Shown here: in pieces, positions 17,218-26,232 of the stretch
Layout of the letters: each line of letters begins with the position of its first letter
Numbering within the stretch: position 1 is the stretch's first letter
DNA from: Thermasporomyces sp036564245
GTDB taxonomy: Bacteria; Actinomycetota; Actinomycetes; Propionibacteriales; Actinopolymorphaceae
NCBI GenBank assembly: GCA_036564245.1
Contig: DATCKU010000105.1
Coordinates: 1 to 64,000 of the forward strand
DNA length: 64,000 nucleotides
Direction of reading: 5' to 3'
Position numbers and translations under genes: made by a program
The notes under the pieces: model-generated
Told to the model about the DNA's origin: nothing
Database searches by the model: none
Seen by the model: the letters and a program-made list of their open reading frames with translations, nothing else

Positions 17218-19515
17218 TCAGGCCTTGACCGCGAACACACGGTCGATGTAGACCGCGTCGATCGAGCCCGAGCTCGGCGGTGCGACGTACAGTGTGAGCG
17301 ACCCGTCGTTCTGATACGTGCCGGGCATGGGGAGCTCGTGGTACTTCCCGTCGGACAACGTGGAGACCGGGACGGGGATGCTGTCGGTGGCGGGGTAGAC
17401 GCCGAGGTACAGCGCCGCCGCATCCGGCTCGGCGCTGCCAATGTCCGCCCGCGCCGATACGTAGAGCTTCCAGGCGCCCTCGGTCGGCAACTGGTTGAGC
17501 GGTAGCTGGACGCCCCAGTCCGGAACGTTGCCAGGCATCTTCACCGTGTAGGTGTTGGAGGCAGCGTCCTCCTGCATGATCGTCGTCACCGGCGCGTAGA
17601 GCTTCAGGGTCGGCTCCTGGTAGTCGATCCAGTCGGACGCCGGCAGCCCCGCTGCGGTCTCCGGCGGTGTGGCGGGCACGCCCGCGATCCGGATGATCGA
17701 GAGCAGGTCCTCCGGGGTGCCACCGGGCTCGGCGTATTGGGTGAGACCAGCCGCCTCCAGCTCGACTTCGAACCGCTTCACCCGGTTCGACAGGTCGGGA
17801 TCCCACGGGATCCCTTCTGCCTCGGCCGTTCGCACGTACTCGTTGGCGCGCACCAGGATGACGTAGTCGGCACCGAGTCGGAGGGCCAGCACGTGTTTAC
17901 GCAGCTTGGCGTCGTGTCGGACTGCACGCTCGGCCTTCTCGAGCAGCTCGTCTGCGCGTCGCATCGCGTCGAACGTGAGGTATCCGGCGCCGACGGTGGT
18001 GTAGCAGGGCAACGCGGTGTTCGTGGCGAGCATGGACTGCCGCAGCACCGTGAGGTACTCGTACACGAAGGGCCCAGCCTTACCGTAGTAGCCGTTCACG
18101 AACTCGCGGATCAGGGTGTCGGCGTCGAGCGTCGGGTCCCACAGCAGCCGGCTGATCACCCATGCCCGCAAATAGCTGAGCTCGGTGCCTGCGGCGTTCC
18201 ATGCGCCCTCGCCGAAGTAGCCCTGGATGGTCGGGTATTGTGCGAGCGCCTTGATGCTGTCGCACATCGACCACCAGTTCGGGAAGGGCAGGATGTACGC
18301 CGAGAAGCTCGTGAGGTAGTCCCACAGCACGATGTTCTTCGCGAGGCCGGTCCACGTCTCGATGCTCGAACCGATCTCGGCGTTGGCTTCGCTGAAGAGC
18401 GACCGGCCGAAGTCGGCGTGGATCGGCGCGATGGTCAGCACGACCGCATCGCTTACCTTGAGGCCGGTCGGTGGCTTGAAGCTGAACTGGTACGCCTGAG
18501 TCTCGAGTCGGGCACCCGGGATCTGTTCCCGAACCCGGGCCGCGACGTCGTTGACCATGTCGATCAGCGGCGCGGACAGCGCACCACCGTGGGCATCGGC
18601 GAACGCCTGGCTGTCCGGGTCGGGCGTCCAGCCGCGGTCCTCCTGGAAGAACGGCGCTGACTTGTCCTCGCCCGCCGCGACGCGGTCGCGGATGATCTTC
18701 ACGAGCGCCTTCGTGGCTTCCTCGCGCGTCCTCGGATCCATCATCTTGATCTGGCCGCCGTACCAGAGTGACTCGTCGGTCACCACCTGTGTGAAGGACC
18801 ACTCGACCTCCTCCGGCCAGTAGCCGGACCACGTGTCGATGCCCTCGGGGCAAGGCAGGGTGAGGTACTGGTCACGGCGTCCGTTGAGCATGTTGTGCTG
18901 CCGGTACGCGGGGTCGTTCGCGTCGCCGGCGAGGAAACACCGGAACCGGAACCGTGGGACGCGGTCACCGTTGAGCTCGCTCATCCGTATGACAACGTCG
19001 CGAGAGCGTGGGATGACCGTGTGGTCGGGCGCGAACCAGCGCACGCCGAGCAGCCGATCCAGCACCCAGTACGCGCCGTAGAGCGTCCCGCGGGACGACG
19101 CGCCGGCGATGAGGACGTTGTGGCCGAGAGTGCGCAGCGCGAAGCCGTCGTCGGAGAGAGCGTCGTAGTCGATCGTGCGCTCGAGCTTGCGGGCGAGCGC
19201 GTTCTTCCTGCCCACGACGAGCAGCCGGCCGGCAGGCAGGTGTTGCCCGGACACGACCCGGAACTTCGCCCCCGTGATCCGGTGGAGGTACTGGGCGAGC
19301 TCCTTCGCGGCCTGGCGGACTACCACGTCTTCGCCGGTGCCCACGAAGACCCGGTAGCTCGTACGGCCGTTGTTGGCGAGCCGGATCCAGCCGTTCGGAG
19401 ACGCCTCGGCGGGACGAGTGGCTGCCGTGGCAAGCGTCGCGCCACCGAGCGCGACGCCGGCCCGCAGCACGCTACGACGTGTGAGTGTCGAGGAGGTCGG
19501 GCTTTGGTGGTTCAT
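17218..19515 (-). CDS. DUF4838 protein, Tat-exported, alpha-glucuronidase-like N-terminus
   Basis: Large exported protein of 765 residues. A twin-arginine signal is present (RRSVLRAG near 13-20, hydrophobic to about 35, cleavage near AEA). The region at about 45-150 resembles the N-terminal domain of GH67/GH20-type enzymes; the central part (about 190-480) matches DUF4838, a presumed glycosidase TIM barrel; the C-terminal ~110 residues look like a beta-sandwich. ATG 19515 has GGAG about six bases upstream. A promoter and operator lie just upstream, matching those of the rhamnose-like operon, so it probably acts on the same sugar polymer. Its reaction is not known; I infer an extracellular glycoside hydrolase. 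Confidence 0.75.
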   Translation of the reverse strand: MNHQSPTSSTLTRRSVLRAGVALGGATLATAATRPAEASPNGWIRLANNGRTSYRVFVGTGEDVVVRQAAKELAQYLHRITGAKFRVVSGQHLPAGRLLVVGRKNALARKLERTIDYDALSDDGFALRTLGHNVLIAGASSRGTLYGAYWVLDRLLGVRWFAPDHTVIPRSRDVVIRMSELNGDRVPRFRFRCFLAGDANDPAYRQHNMLNGRRDQYLTLPCPEGIDTWSGYWPEEVEWSFTQVVTDESLWYGGQIKMMDPRTREEATKALVKIIRDRVAAGEDKSAPFFQEDRGWTPDPDSQAFADAHGGALSAPLIDMVNDVAARVREQIPGARLETQAYQFSFKPPTGLKVSDAVVLTIAPIHADFGRSLFSEANAEIGSSIETWTGLAKNIVLWDYLTSFSAYILPFPNWWSMCDSIKALAQYPTIQGYFGEGAWNAAGTELSYLRAWVISRLLWDPTLDADTLIREFVNGYYGKAGPFVYEYLTVLRQSMLATNTALPCYTTVGAGYLTFDAMRRADELLEKAERAVRHDAKLRKHVLALRLGADYVILVRANEYVRTAEAEGIPWDPDLSNRVKRFEVELEAAGLTQYAEPGGTPEDLLSIIRIAGVPATPPETAAGLPASDWIDYQEPTLKLYAPVTTIMQEDAASNTYTVKMPGNVPDWGVQLPLNQLPTEGAWKLYVSARADIGSAEPDAAALYLGVYPATDSIPVPVSTLSDGKYHELPMPGTYQNDGSLTLYVAPPSSGSIDAVYIDRVFAVKA

Positions 19516-19595
19516 GAGAACTCCGTTCGTCACCTGCGGCAACACGGGGGAGGTGGGGGCCGCTTCTGCTCGGCTAGCGGTGGGGCGGCAGGTCT

Positions 19596-19609
19596 TTGGA
19601 GCGCTCCAA
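19596..19609. promoter_or_regulatory. LacI-type operator TTGGAGCGCTCCAA (site 1)
   Basis: Perfect 14-bp palindrome with the central CG typical of LacI/GalR operators. It lies 8 bases downstream of the predicted -10 box of the DUF4838 gene. A 13-of-14 match is at 20764-20777. Confidence 0.8.
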
Positions 19610-19617
19610 CCCGACCC

Positions 19618-19646
19618 AACGTAGAGTCGATCATCGGTGCTGTCAA
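19618..19646 (-). promoter_or_regulatory. Sigma70-like promoter of the DUF4838 gene
   Basis: On the minus strand TTGACA (19641-19646) and TACGTT (19618-19623) are 17 bases apart. The -35 box overlaps the lacI stop codon, and the operator follows at once, so repression by blocked initiation or early elongation is expected. Confidence 0.7.
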
Positions 19647-20665
19647 GAAGCGTCAGCAGACCGTGACGGTGCGGTGGAGTCTCGGATCACGAGCTCGGGT
19701 ACGAAGCGGAGGTGCTGGTGGACGTGGTTCGTGTCTCGGATCTCCGCGAGCAGCAGCTCGGTCGCGGCACGCCCCATCTCGTACATCGGCTGCCGCACCG
19801 ACGTGATCGGCGTCGCAACCAGGCTTGCGAGCTCGATGTCGTCGTAGCCGACGATCGCAACGTCTTCCGGCACCCGCACACCACAAGACGTGAGCCCACG
19901 CATCAGCCCGACGGCCAGCAGGTCGTTGCCACAGAACACACCGGTCGGAAGGGGCTTGGTGCCGTCGCCGCGAAGCGTCTTGGCCGCCTCCTCGCCCGCG
20001 GCGATGGTGTCGGCCTGCGTGCTGACCACACGGACCGCAGGCTTGGGGGACATGCCGGTCAGCGCGTTGCGCATCCCCTTCAGGCGGTCCGCGTGCTGGC
20101 GCACCCGGCGTGGCCCGCCCACGAAGGCCAGCGACCGGTGGCCCCGGTCGAGCAGGTGCCGAGTCGCGATCATGCCCCCGCGCACGTCGTCGACGGCCAC
20201 CGAGCACTCGTCGACCCCACCCTCGTAGTCGAGCAGGACGGCGGGCACGCCTTCCTCTCGCAGCTGGCGGAGGCCGTCGGTACCTGACACGGTCGGGGTC
20301 AGCAAGACACCGGATACGTGCTGGGCGAGCAGCAGGCGAAGCGATGCCTGCTGGCGCTGGTCGTCGGCGCGGGTGCTGGTGAGGGTGATGATGTACTCCA
20401 GTGGGCTGGCAGCGTCCTCGACACCGTGCGCGACTTCGGCGAAGAAGGGGTTGCCGACGTCGTGGACGACCAGGCCGATGCTGCGGTTGCGTGCGCCACC
20501 GAGCATCCGGGCGGCCTGGCTGGGCACGAAGTTCAGCTCGCGCATGGCGGCCAGGACCTTCTGCCTGGTCGCCTCAAGGACGATCTCTGGCCGATTGAGA
20601 ACGTTGCTCACCGTGCCTCGGGAGACACCGGCTCGCCTTGCGACGTCCTCGATCGTCACTCCCAT
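19643..20665 (-). CDS. LacI-family transcriptional repressor
   Basis: Regulator of 340 residues. The N-terminal LacI helix-turn-helix has VTIEDVARRAGVSRGT with a hinge near LNFVPSQAARMLGG; the rest is a periplasmic-binding-protein-like sugar sensor (about 60-330, with VHDVGNPFF, FVGGPR and the VGYDDIELA block). It sits between the DUF4838 gene and the isomerase-aldolase-rhamnosidase operon and is flanked by two identical-core palindromes, so it very likely represses both and responds to a sugar such as L-rhamnose or a relative. ATG 20665 is favoured over ATG 20704 because the domain begins there and a GGGGGCAGG tract precedes it. Confidence 0.9.
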   Translation of the reverse strand: MGVTIEDVARRAGVSRGTVSNVLNRPEIVLEATRQKVLAAMRELNFVPSQAARMLGGARNRSIGLVVHDVGNPFFAEVAHGVEDAASPLEYIITLTSTRADDQRQQASLRLLLAQHVSGVLLTPTVSGTDGLRQLREEGVPAVLLDYEGGVDECSVAVDDVRGGMIATRHLLDRGHRSLAFVGGPRRVRQHADRLKGMRNALTGMSPKPAVRVVSTQADTIAAGEEAAKTLRGDGTKPLPTGVFCGNDLLAVGLMRGLTSCGVRVPEDVAIVGYDDIELASLVATPITSVRQPMYEMGRAATELLLAEIRDTNHVHQHLRFVPELVIRDSTAPSRSADAS

Positions 20666-20723
20666 GTCCCACCTGCCCCCTCGTTGACCGATCGCCCTCA
20701 CCATCGGCCGCCGACGACGGCCG

Positions 20724-20753
20724 TTGACAGGTGATCCGATCGCAGCTTATCGT
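20724..20753 (+). promoter_or_regulatory. Sigma70-like promoter of the isomerase operon
   Basis: TTGACA at 20724-20729 is followed after 17-18 bases by TTATCG/TATCGT (20747-20753). The operator at 20764-20777 sits 10-11 bases further on, in the same layout as at the DUF4838 promoter. Confidence 0.65.
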
Positions 20754-20763
20754 CGCCGAATTA

Positions 20764-20777
20764 TTGGAGCGCTCCAG
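20764..20777. promoter_or_regulatory. LacI-type operator TTGGAGCGCTCCAG (site 2)
   Basis: Shares the 12-bp palindromic core TGGAGCGCTCCA with site 1 at 19596-19609. It lies between the promoter and the start of the isomerase gene. Confidence 0.8.
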
Positions 20778-20816
20778 AAAGCCTAACGCATCGCCCGTCG
20801 TGCGTCGGGAGGCACT

Positions 20817-21993
20817 GTGAGTCGAGCAGAGGACGCCGTGGTCGAGCGGCTGTCGAAACGGGTCATCGAGACACAGAGCTGGGGCTACGTCAGCACCGGC
20901 ACCCGGTTCAAGGTCTTCCACACGCCGGGGACGCCGCGTGATGTCAGGGAGAAGATCGACGATGCGGCATTGGTGCATCGGCTCACCGGAGTAGCGCCCA
21001 CCGTCGCGCTGCACATCCCCTGGGATCGTGTCGACGACTACGCCGCCCTTGCCGCGTACGCGAAGGGTCAGGGCGTCTCGATCGGGTCGATCAGCCCGAA
21101 CCTGTTCCAGGACGACGATTACCGGCTCGGCTCGTTCGCCAACGTCGACGCCGCCGTGCGGAGGAAGGCCGTGACGCACGTCCTGGAGTGCGTGGACGTG
21201 TTGCGCGAGGTCGGCTCGACGCACCTGTCGCTGTGGCTCGCGGACGGCACCAACTACCCCGGGCAGGGCGACTTCAGGCGGCGCAGAGCCTTCATCGCCG
21301 ATGCGCTCGAGGAGGTGTATGCGGCGCTTGACGAGGACATGGTGCTGTTGCTGGAGTACAAGCTCTTCGAGCCGGCCTTCTATCACACGGACGTCTCCGA
21401 CTGGGGCCAGGCGCTGAGTTTCTGCCAGAGGCTCGGCGAGCGTGCGAAGGTGCTAGTCGACCTCGGACACCACGCCCTCGGCGTCAACATCGAGCACATC
21501 GTCGCGACGCTGCTTGCGGAAGGTCGGCTCGGCGGCTTCGACTTGAACAGCAAGAAGTACGCCGATGACGACCTGTTTGTGAGCGCGATCAACCCGTTCG
21601 AGACGTTCCTGATCGCGGCGGAGCTTGTCGCCGCAGAGGAGGACCCGGACGCGCGTGCGCGACTGCGCAGCCGGCGTCCTCTACAAGATCGACCAGTGCG
21701 CGATGATCGAGGAAAAGATCCCGGCGATGTTGCGCAGCATCACGGCGATTCAGACCGCGTTCGCGAAGGCGTTGCTGATCGACCGGGCCGCGCTCGCCGC
21801 GGCGCAGGAACGCGGTGACGTGGTGGGGGCGAACACCGTGCTCACCGACGCCTACGAGACCGACGTGCGGCCGATCCTCCGGGAGCTGCGGTCGAGGCTC
21901 GGTGTACCTGCCGATCCACTGCGGGCGTTCGTGGATTCCGGTGAGGCGGAGCGGCGTTCGCGTGAACGCGTCGGCACCCCGGCCGGTTGGTGA
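20817..21993 (+). pseudogene. L-rhamnose isomerase-like TIM-barrel gene, split by a +1 frameshift
   Basis: Residues 1 to about 280 read as a sugar isomerase/xylose-isomerase-like TIM barrel of the Gram-positive RhaI type (LLLEYKLFEP, VLVDLGHHALGVN, GGFDLNSKKYADDDL). At about 21640-21670 the frame is lost; the next frame continues the same protein with GVLYKIDQCAMIEEKIPAMLRS, FAKALLIDRAAL and a family-like PADPLRAF ending, to the stop at 21993. The whole span is 1177 bases, one more than a multiple of three, so a single inserted base accounts for it. Both halves look well conserved, so the break is either recent or a sequencing error. An intact enzyme would interconvert L-rhamnose (or a related deoxy sugar) and its ketose. 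Start ATG/GTG: GTG 20817 is used. Confidence 0.75.
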
Positions 21994-21997
21994 CGGC

Positions 21998-22744
21998 ATG
22001 CGGTCGGACGATCTCGTCGCGCTCTGTCGCAGCGCGGGCGACCCCGATCTCGGCCTGGTGCTCGCGGGCGAGGGTAACGCGTCGATCGAGACGCCGCGGG
22101 GCACTCTGCTGGTGACAGCGAGCGGTGCCAGGCTGCGGGACCTCGGTCCGGACTCGATCATCGAGATCCGGTCAGACATGCTGCTCGCCGCGTTGCAGGA
22201 AACCCGCGACGACGCTGAGTGGCTTGCGGCGCTGCAGAACAGTCGTGTCGACCCGAAAGCCGCACGGCCCACCGTCGAGGCCGGGTTGCACGCGGTCCTG
22301 CACGAGACCTGCGGCACACCGGTGCTACTGCACACCCATCCCACCGAGTTGCTAGCCGTGCTGTGCTCTGCTCACGCCGCGCGTTTCGCACAGCAGCGAC
22401 TCACGCCCGACCACGTCGTGCTCTGCGGGCCTGCCGACTGCCTGGTGCCGTACGTCGATCCGGGGCGCGAGCTCGCCGTGCGTGTACAGGTTGCGGTGGA
22501 TGAGTACCTCGCCACCCATGAACGCCCGCCGCGCACGGTGCTGCTCAGCAACCACGGCATGGTCGCGCTCGGCCGGTCTGTGCGGGACGCGCTCGACGTG
22601 ACGCTCATGACCGTGAAGGCAGCACGGGTGACGGTGTTAGGCGGGTCGCTGGGAGGTGTGCGCGGGTTGTTGACAGCGGATGTCGCCCGGATCGACACCC
22701 GGGAGGATGAGCAGTATCGCCGGCGCGTTCTCACCGAGCGATAG
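21998..22744 (+). CDS. Class II aldolase (rhamnulose/fuculose-1-phosphate aldolase-like)
   Basis: Zinc-dependent aldolase or adducin-fold protein of 248 residues that splits a ketose phosphate to dihydroxyacetone phosphate and an aldehyde. GEGNASI (24-30) is the phosphate-binding turn; H112 and H114 in LLHTHP and H186 in SNHGM supply zinc ligands; the acidic residue E95 is at the catalytic position. The ATG is four bases after the isomerase stop, so they are co-transcribed. No kinase is found in the operon, so either the kinase is elsewhere or the pathway is not the classical one. The reaction type is clear; the sugar is inferred from its neighbours. Confidence 0.8.
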   Translation: MRSDDLVALCRSAGDPDLGLVLAGEGNASIETPRGTLLVTASGARLRDLGPDSIIEIRSDMLLAALQETRDDAEWLAALQNSRVDPKAARPTVEAGLHAVLHETCGTPVLLHTHPTELLAVLCSAHAARFAQQRLTPDHVVLCGPADCLVPYVDPGRELAVRVQVAVDEYLATHERPPRTVLLSNHGMVALGRSVRDALDVTLMTVKAARVTVLGGSLGGVRGLLTADVARIDTREDEQYRRRVLTER

Positions 22745-22767
22745 CCCATAGCCACGCCTGGAGAACG

Positions 22768-25113
22768 ATGAGCATGCCGTTGCATTGGCCACTGGACCGA
22801 CCACCCCGGTGGCGGGCGCGGTGGATCGCGCCGGACGGCATCGCCGCGGTGCGCAACGCCGCCTTCGAGGCACGCGCCACGTTCACACTCGACCGTCTCG
22901 TCGACCGGGCTGTCCTCCACATCGCAGCCGAGAGTCGGTACCGGCTGTCCCTGAACGGCGTCGCTGTCGGTGTCGGGCCGGTACGCGGCACGGCGACCGT
23001 GAACTTCTTCGACAGCTACGACGTCGCCTCGCTACTCCTTCCCGGCGAGAACTGTGTCGTCGTGAGCGTGCAGTCGCCGAACTTCCCGACGTTCAAGGCC
23101 GCGCCCATCCAGCCGTGCGTGCTCATACAGCTCGACGAGGGCACCCTGCTGGCAACTGGCGAGCACTGGGAATGCCGGCCGCTGCCCGGCTGGCGGTGTG
23201 ACGTCGATGAGTTCACCTTCCAGATCGGTGACATGGAGTGGTACGACCTCGGCGCCGACGCGACCGGCTGGAAGCCTGCGAGCGTTGTCGCCGTGGACGG
23301 CAAGCGGTTGCTGCCCAGGGACATCCCAGCGCTCGAGGAACGACGCCACATGCCCGCAGCGGCACCGGTGACCTTCGCTGTGCCTCCCGGTGTCGTTACG
23401 CGGGCCATCGCGGATCGGATGAACAGCGAGCCGCACGACACGGTGAAGCCGTTGCCTTTGGGCCGGTTGTGCCAGGAGTCCGGTGAGCCGGTCGTCATCC
23501 GGCCTCGCGAGGACGGCGCCGGGGTAGGTCTCGTCGTGGACTTCGGTCGCGAGGTGAACGGTGCCCTCGAGATCGACGTGACGTCGTCTGGCCGCGCCGT
23601 GCTCGACATCGGTTACGGGGAGCAGCTCACCGACGGATGCCGCCTGGCGACGGTCGCCATGGACTACCGCTTCGCCGACCGCTACGTACTTCGGCCAGGA
23701 CGGCAGTCCGTGACGAACCTGTTCGGCGAACGCGGGTTCCGCATGGTGCAGCTCGTGTTCCGCGACTTCGGCGGTGACGTACGGATCCACGCCGTGCGCG
23801 GCATCGACCGGAGGTACCCGTTTGCGGAGCGCGCGCGGTTCACCTCGTCGGACCCGCTGCTTGATCGCATCTGGACGATGTGCGTCGAGACGCTGCGGGC
23901 GTGTGCGACAGACGCCTTCGTCGATTGTCCGTGGCGCGAGAATGCCTTCTACGTCAATGACATGCTCGTCGAGAACGCCGGCGTACTACAGGCATTCGGC
24001 GACCCGCGGTTATCGGCCAGGTGCCTACGCCTGGCCGTTTCGCAGGCCAGACAGGACGGTCTCGTCCCAGGTCCGGTGCCGACAGGGCTGGTGCCCGGCA
24101 TGTCCGAGGCGGAGTCGGCAGACCGGCTCGTGCTGCTAGCCGCCAATGCGTTGCTGCCACTCGTTGTGGAGGACTACCTGGCCTACTCGGGCGACACCGG
24201 GCTCGTCACCGAGCTGATCGACCCGATCGCCGGAATTTTCCGCACCTTCGCCGGCTGGGCAAGCGTGGACGGGCCGATTCGCCCGCCCGCACGGCACTGG
24301 AACTTCGTGGACTGGTCGTATGAGCTCGCCGGCCGGAACTTCGACGGGCAGGAGGCCGCCGCCCTCGAGTGGTGTTGGGTGCTGGGCCTGCAGTCGGCGT
24401 CCCGGCTCGCCCGTCACGTGGGGCGGGAGAAGGACTCGCGTCGCTGGTCCGACGCAGCGCACCGACGAGCCGCGGTGACCGACCGGGTGTTCTGGGACCC
24501 GCAGCGGCGCCGCTACGCCGACCGGCCGGGCCGGGGGCCGGAGGCCAGCCGGCTCGTCCAGGCACTCGCGCTCCTCGTCCAGGGCGAGGGCCCGCGGTCC
24601 GCGGACCTCGCTGTCGCGTTGGAACACGGCGACCTGCTCGAACCCGAGCTGTACATGCAGTCGTTCGTCCTCCGGGCGCTTGCCGCGATCGGTCGGGTCG
24701 AGTCCGCGCTCGACCGCATCCGTCGATGGTGGGGACCGATCGCGAGGAGCGGGTCGCCGACGGTGTGGGAGTTCGCCGTCGTCCAGCAGGGCAAGGCGGC
24801 GATGGACGGCAGAGGCAGCCTCTGTCACGGCTTCTCCACCGCACCCGTCGGGTTCCTGCAGCGCACCGTGCTCGGCATTGCTCCGCTGGCACCTGGGTTC
24901 GCGCGGTTCAGCGTCGACCCAAGGCTCGCCGGCCTCCGAACCGCCGCCGGATCCGTCCCGACACCGGTCGGTGACATCGGCGTCGACTGGCATGCGGGGG
25001 CGTCCGGAGTCCGCGGCTACGTTGACGTGCCCAATGGGTTGGAGGGCGAGCTGCCCGATGGGCACGTGCTCGGCGCCGGACGCCACGAGGTGGAGATCCG
25101 CCGTGGCGCCTGA
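22768..25113 (+). CDS. GH78-like alpha-L-rhamnosidase
   Basis: Protein of 781 residues with beta-sandwich domains at the N-terminus (about 15-340), an (alpha/alpha)6 barrel (about 350-690) and a C-terminal beta-domain, the layout of family GH78. The motif DCPWREN at 386-392 matches the DCPxR(E/D) block that carries catalytic residues in that family; LVPGMSEAES and HGFSTAPVGFLQR are further barrel loops. There is no signal peptide, so it acts inside the cell on imported oligosaccharides, releasing rhamnose for the isomerase and aldolase in the same operon. ATG 22768 has GGAG four bases upstream. Family call is good; linkage specificity is unknown. Confidence 0.75.
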   Translation: MSMPLHWPLDRPPRWRARWIAPDGIAAVRNAAFEARATFTLDRLVDRAVLHIAAESRYRLSLNGVAVGVGPVRGTATVNFFDSYDVASLLLPGENCVVVSVQSPNFPTFKAAPIQPCVLIQLDEGTLLATGEHWECRPLPGWRCDVDEFTFQIGDMEWYDLGADATGWKPASVVAVDGKRLLPRDIPALEERRHMPAAAPVTFAVPPGVVTRAIADRMNSEPHDTVKPLPLGRLCQESGEPVVIRPREDGAGVGLVVDFGREVNGALEIDVTSSGRAVLDIGYGEQLTDGCRLATVAMDYRFADRYVLRPGRQSVTNLFGERGFRMVQLVFRDFGGDVRIHAVRGIDRRYPFAERARFTSSDPLLDRIWTMCVETLRACATDAFVDCPWRENAFYVNDMLVENAGVLQAFGDPRLSARCLRLAVSQARQDGLVPGPVPTGLVPGMSEAESADRLVLLAANALLPLVVEDYLAYSGDTGLVTELIDPIAGIFRTFAGWASVDGPIRPPARHWNFVDWSYELAGRNFDGQEAAALEWCWVLGLQSASRLARHVGREKDSRRWSDAAHRRAAVTDRVFWDPQRRRYADRPGRGPEASRLVQALALLVQGEGPRSADLAVALEHGDLLEPELYMQSFVLRALAAIGRVESALDRIRRWWGPIARSGSPTVWEFAVVQQGKAAMDGRGSLCHGFSTAPVGFLQRTVLGIAPLAPGFARFSVDPRLAGLRTAAGSVPTPVGDIGVDWHAGASGVRGYVDVPNGLEGELPDGHVLGAGRHEVEIRRGA

Positions 25114-25298
25114 TTCTCAACGTTCTCGGCGGCATGGAACGATGCGGCAGGAACCGGCGTGGTGCTCCCCGGCGGAACTTGTGCCAGACATCCACTCATG
25201 GGACCAACGGCATGACTAGTCCACGGCCGTTCGCCTCTGCACTGACCGACAAAAGAGCGCGTGTTCTGGTGCTCGACGAAGATTGAGAGGAGGCGGCC

Positions 25299-26006
25299 AT
25301 GAGTGAGCGTTCGTGGGAACGGCTGGGTGCAGGGTGCGGACTCCTATCCGCTGTGCTGCTCGCGGCGGCAATATTCGTGCTTCCGCCCGCGCGTGGAACC
25401 GACATGAGCTATGCGGCGATTGCGCAGTATGCCGCGGACAACGCAACCCTCATCCGGATCTCTGGCCTGTTGGCGACCCTTGCCATGGTGTCCTTCGTGT
25501 GGTTCGTCGGGCACCTGCGGCACGTGCTGCAGCGAGCCGAGGGTGGAGCGGAGGCGTTTTCGCCCGTGGTCTTCGGCTCCGGAATAGTGCTGGCAGCATT
25601 GTCGATCATCAGCCTCGTTCCGTTCGTGGTTCTGGCTTTCGTGGCGACGAGCCCTGGCGTGCTGATGAGCGGTGAGCTGACCCGGGCGATGGTCGGGACG
25701 CGGATCTTCTCCGGGGCCTCGGTTGAGCTGCTCTTCGGGTTGTTCGTGGGGACTGCTGGTGCGGCGATGGTGCGCCGCGAGCTCGCTGGGCCCTGGCTCG
25801 GCTGGATCGGGTTGCCTGTCGCGTTGATTGGCCTGCTCGCCGGCGTCACGACGTACCTGGGGGTCGGCTTTCCGGTCTTCACGGAGATCATGGCCTACCT
25901 GGCCTTCGGTACGTTCGTGCTCTGGATCGCGGCGGCGTCGATCGTGATGCTGGTCCGGCCGGAGGTCGAGCGGGGACGGGCACCACAACCGGTCTTCGCC
26001 CACTAG
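25299..26006 (+). CDS. Six-helix integral membrane protein of unknown function
   Basis: Protein of 235 residues with hydrophobic helices near 10-30, 50-72, 88-118, 130-155, 160-185 and 190-215. The N-terminal extracellular loop has PPARGTDMSYAAIAQY, a pattern seen in small actinobacterial membrane proteins of the DUF4386-like kind, but I would not assign it. The start is firm: GGAGG lies five bases before ATG 25299. It stands alone, ended by the hairpin at 26046-26089. Confidence 0.7.
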   Translation: MSERSWERLGAGCGLLSAVLLAAAIFVLPPARGTDMSYAAIAQYAADNATLIRISGLLATLAMVSFVWFVGHLRHVLQRAEGGAEAFSPVVFGSGIVLAALSIISLVPFVVLAFVATSPGVLMSGELTRAMVGTRIFSGASVELLFGLFVGTAGAAMVRRELAGPWLGWIGLPVALIGLLAGVTTYLGVGFPVFTEIMAYLAFGTFVLWIAAASIVMLVRPEVERGRAPQPVFAH

Positions 26007-26045
26007 AGCCGCCGCCGCATCGTCACACCCGGCTCCGGCTCACCC

Positions 26046-26089
26046 GATCTTGAGGGATTTCGGTGACACCACTGAAATCCCTCAAGATC
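26046..26089. terminator. 20-bp hairpin terminator
   Basis: Left arm 26046-26065 and right arm 26070-26089 pair with a single mismatch and a four-base loop; ATTTCTTG follows. It lies 40 bases after the membrane-protein stop and 144 before the next gene. Confidence 0.75.
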
Positions 26090-26232
26090 ATTTCTTGTTC
26101 GCCTCCACCGCTGCTCGGATGCTCTCCGATTACGGCATCGCGCTGTCTGCGACGACGAGGATCAGTGATGATTCACTACCATTACGCCCAACTACTCCAA
26201 ACGTGATCCGCCGTGGCGGAGGAGGACAGAGG

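Noticed and set aside
17737..18660. 307-codon plus-strand frame
   Set aside because: Antisense to the DUF4838 gene.
26050..26232. Longer start for the Bax inhibitor-like protein
   Set aside because: It would translate through the 26046-26089 hairpin and has no family resemblance.
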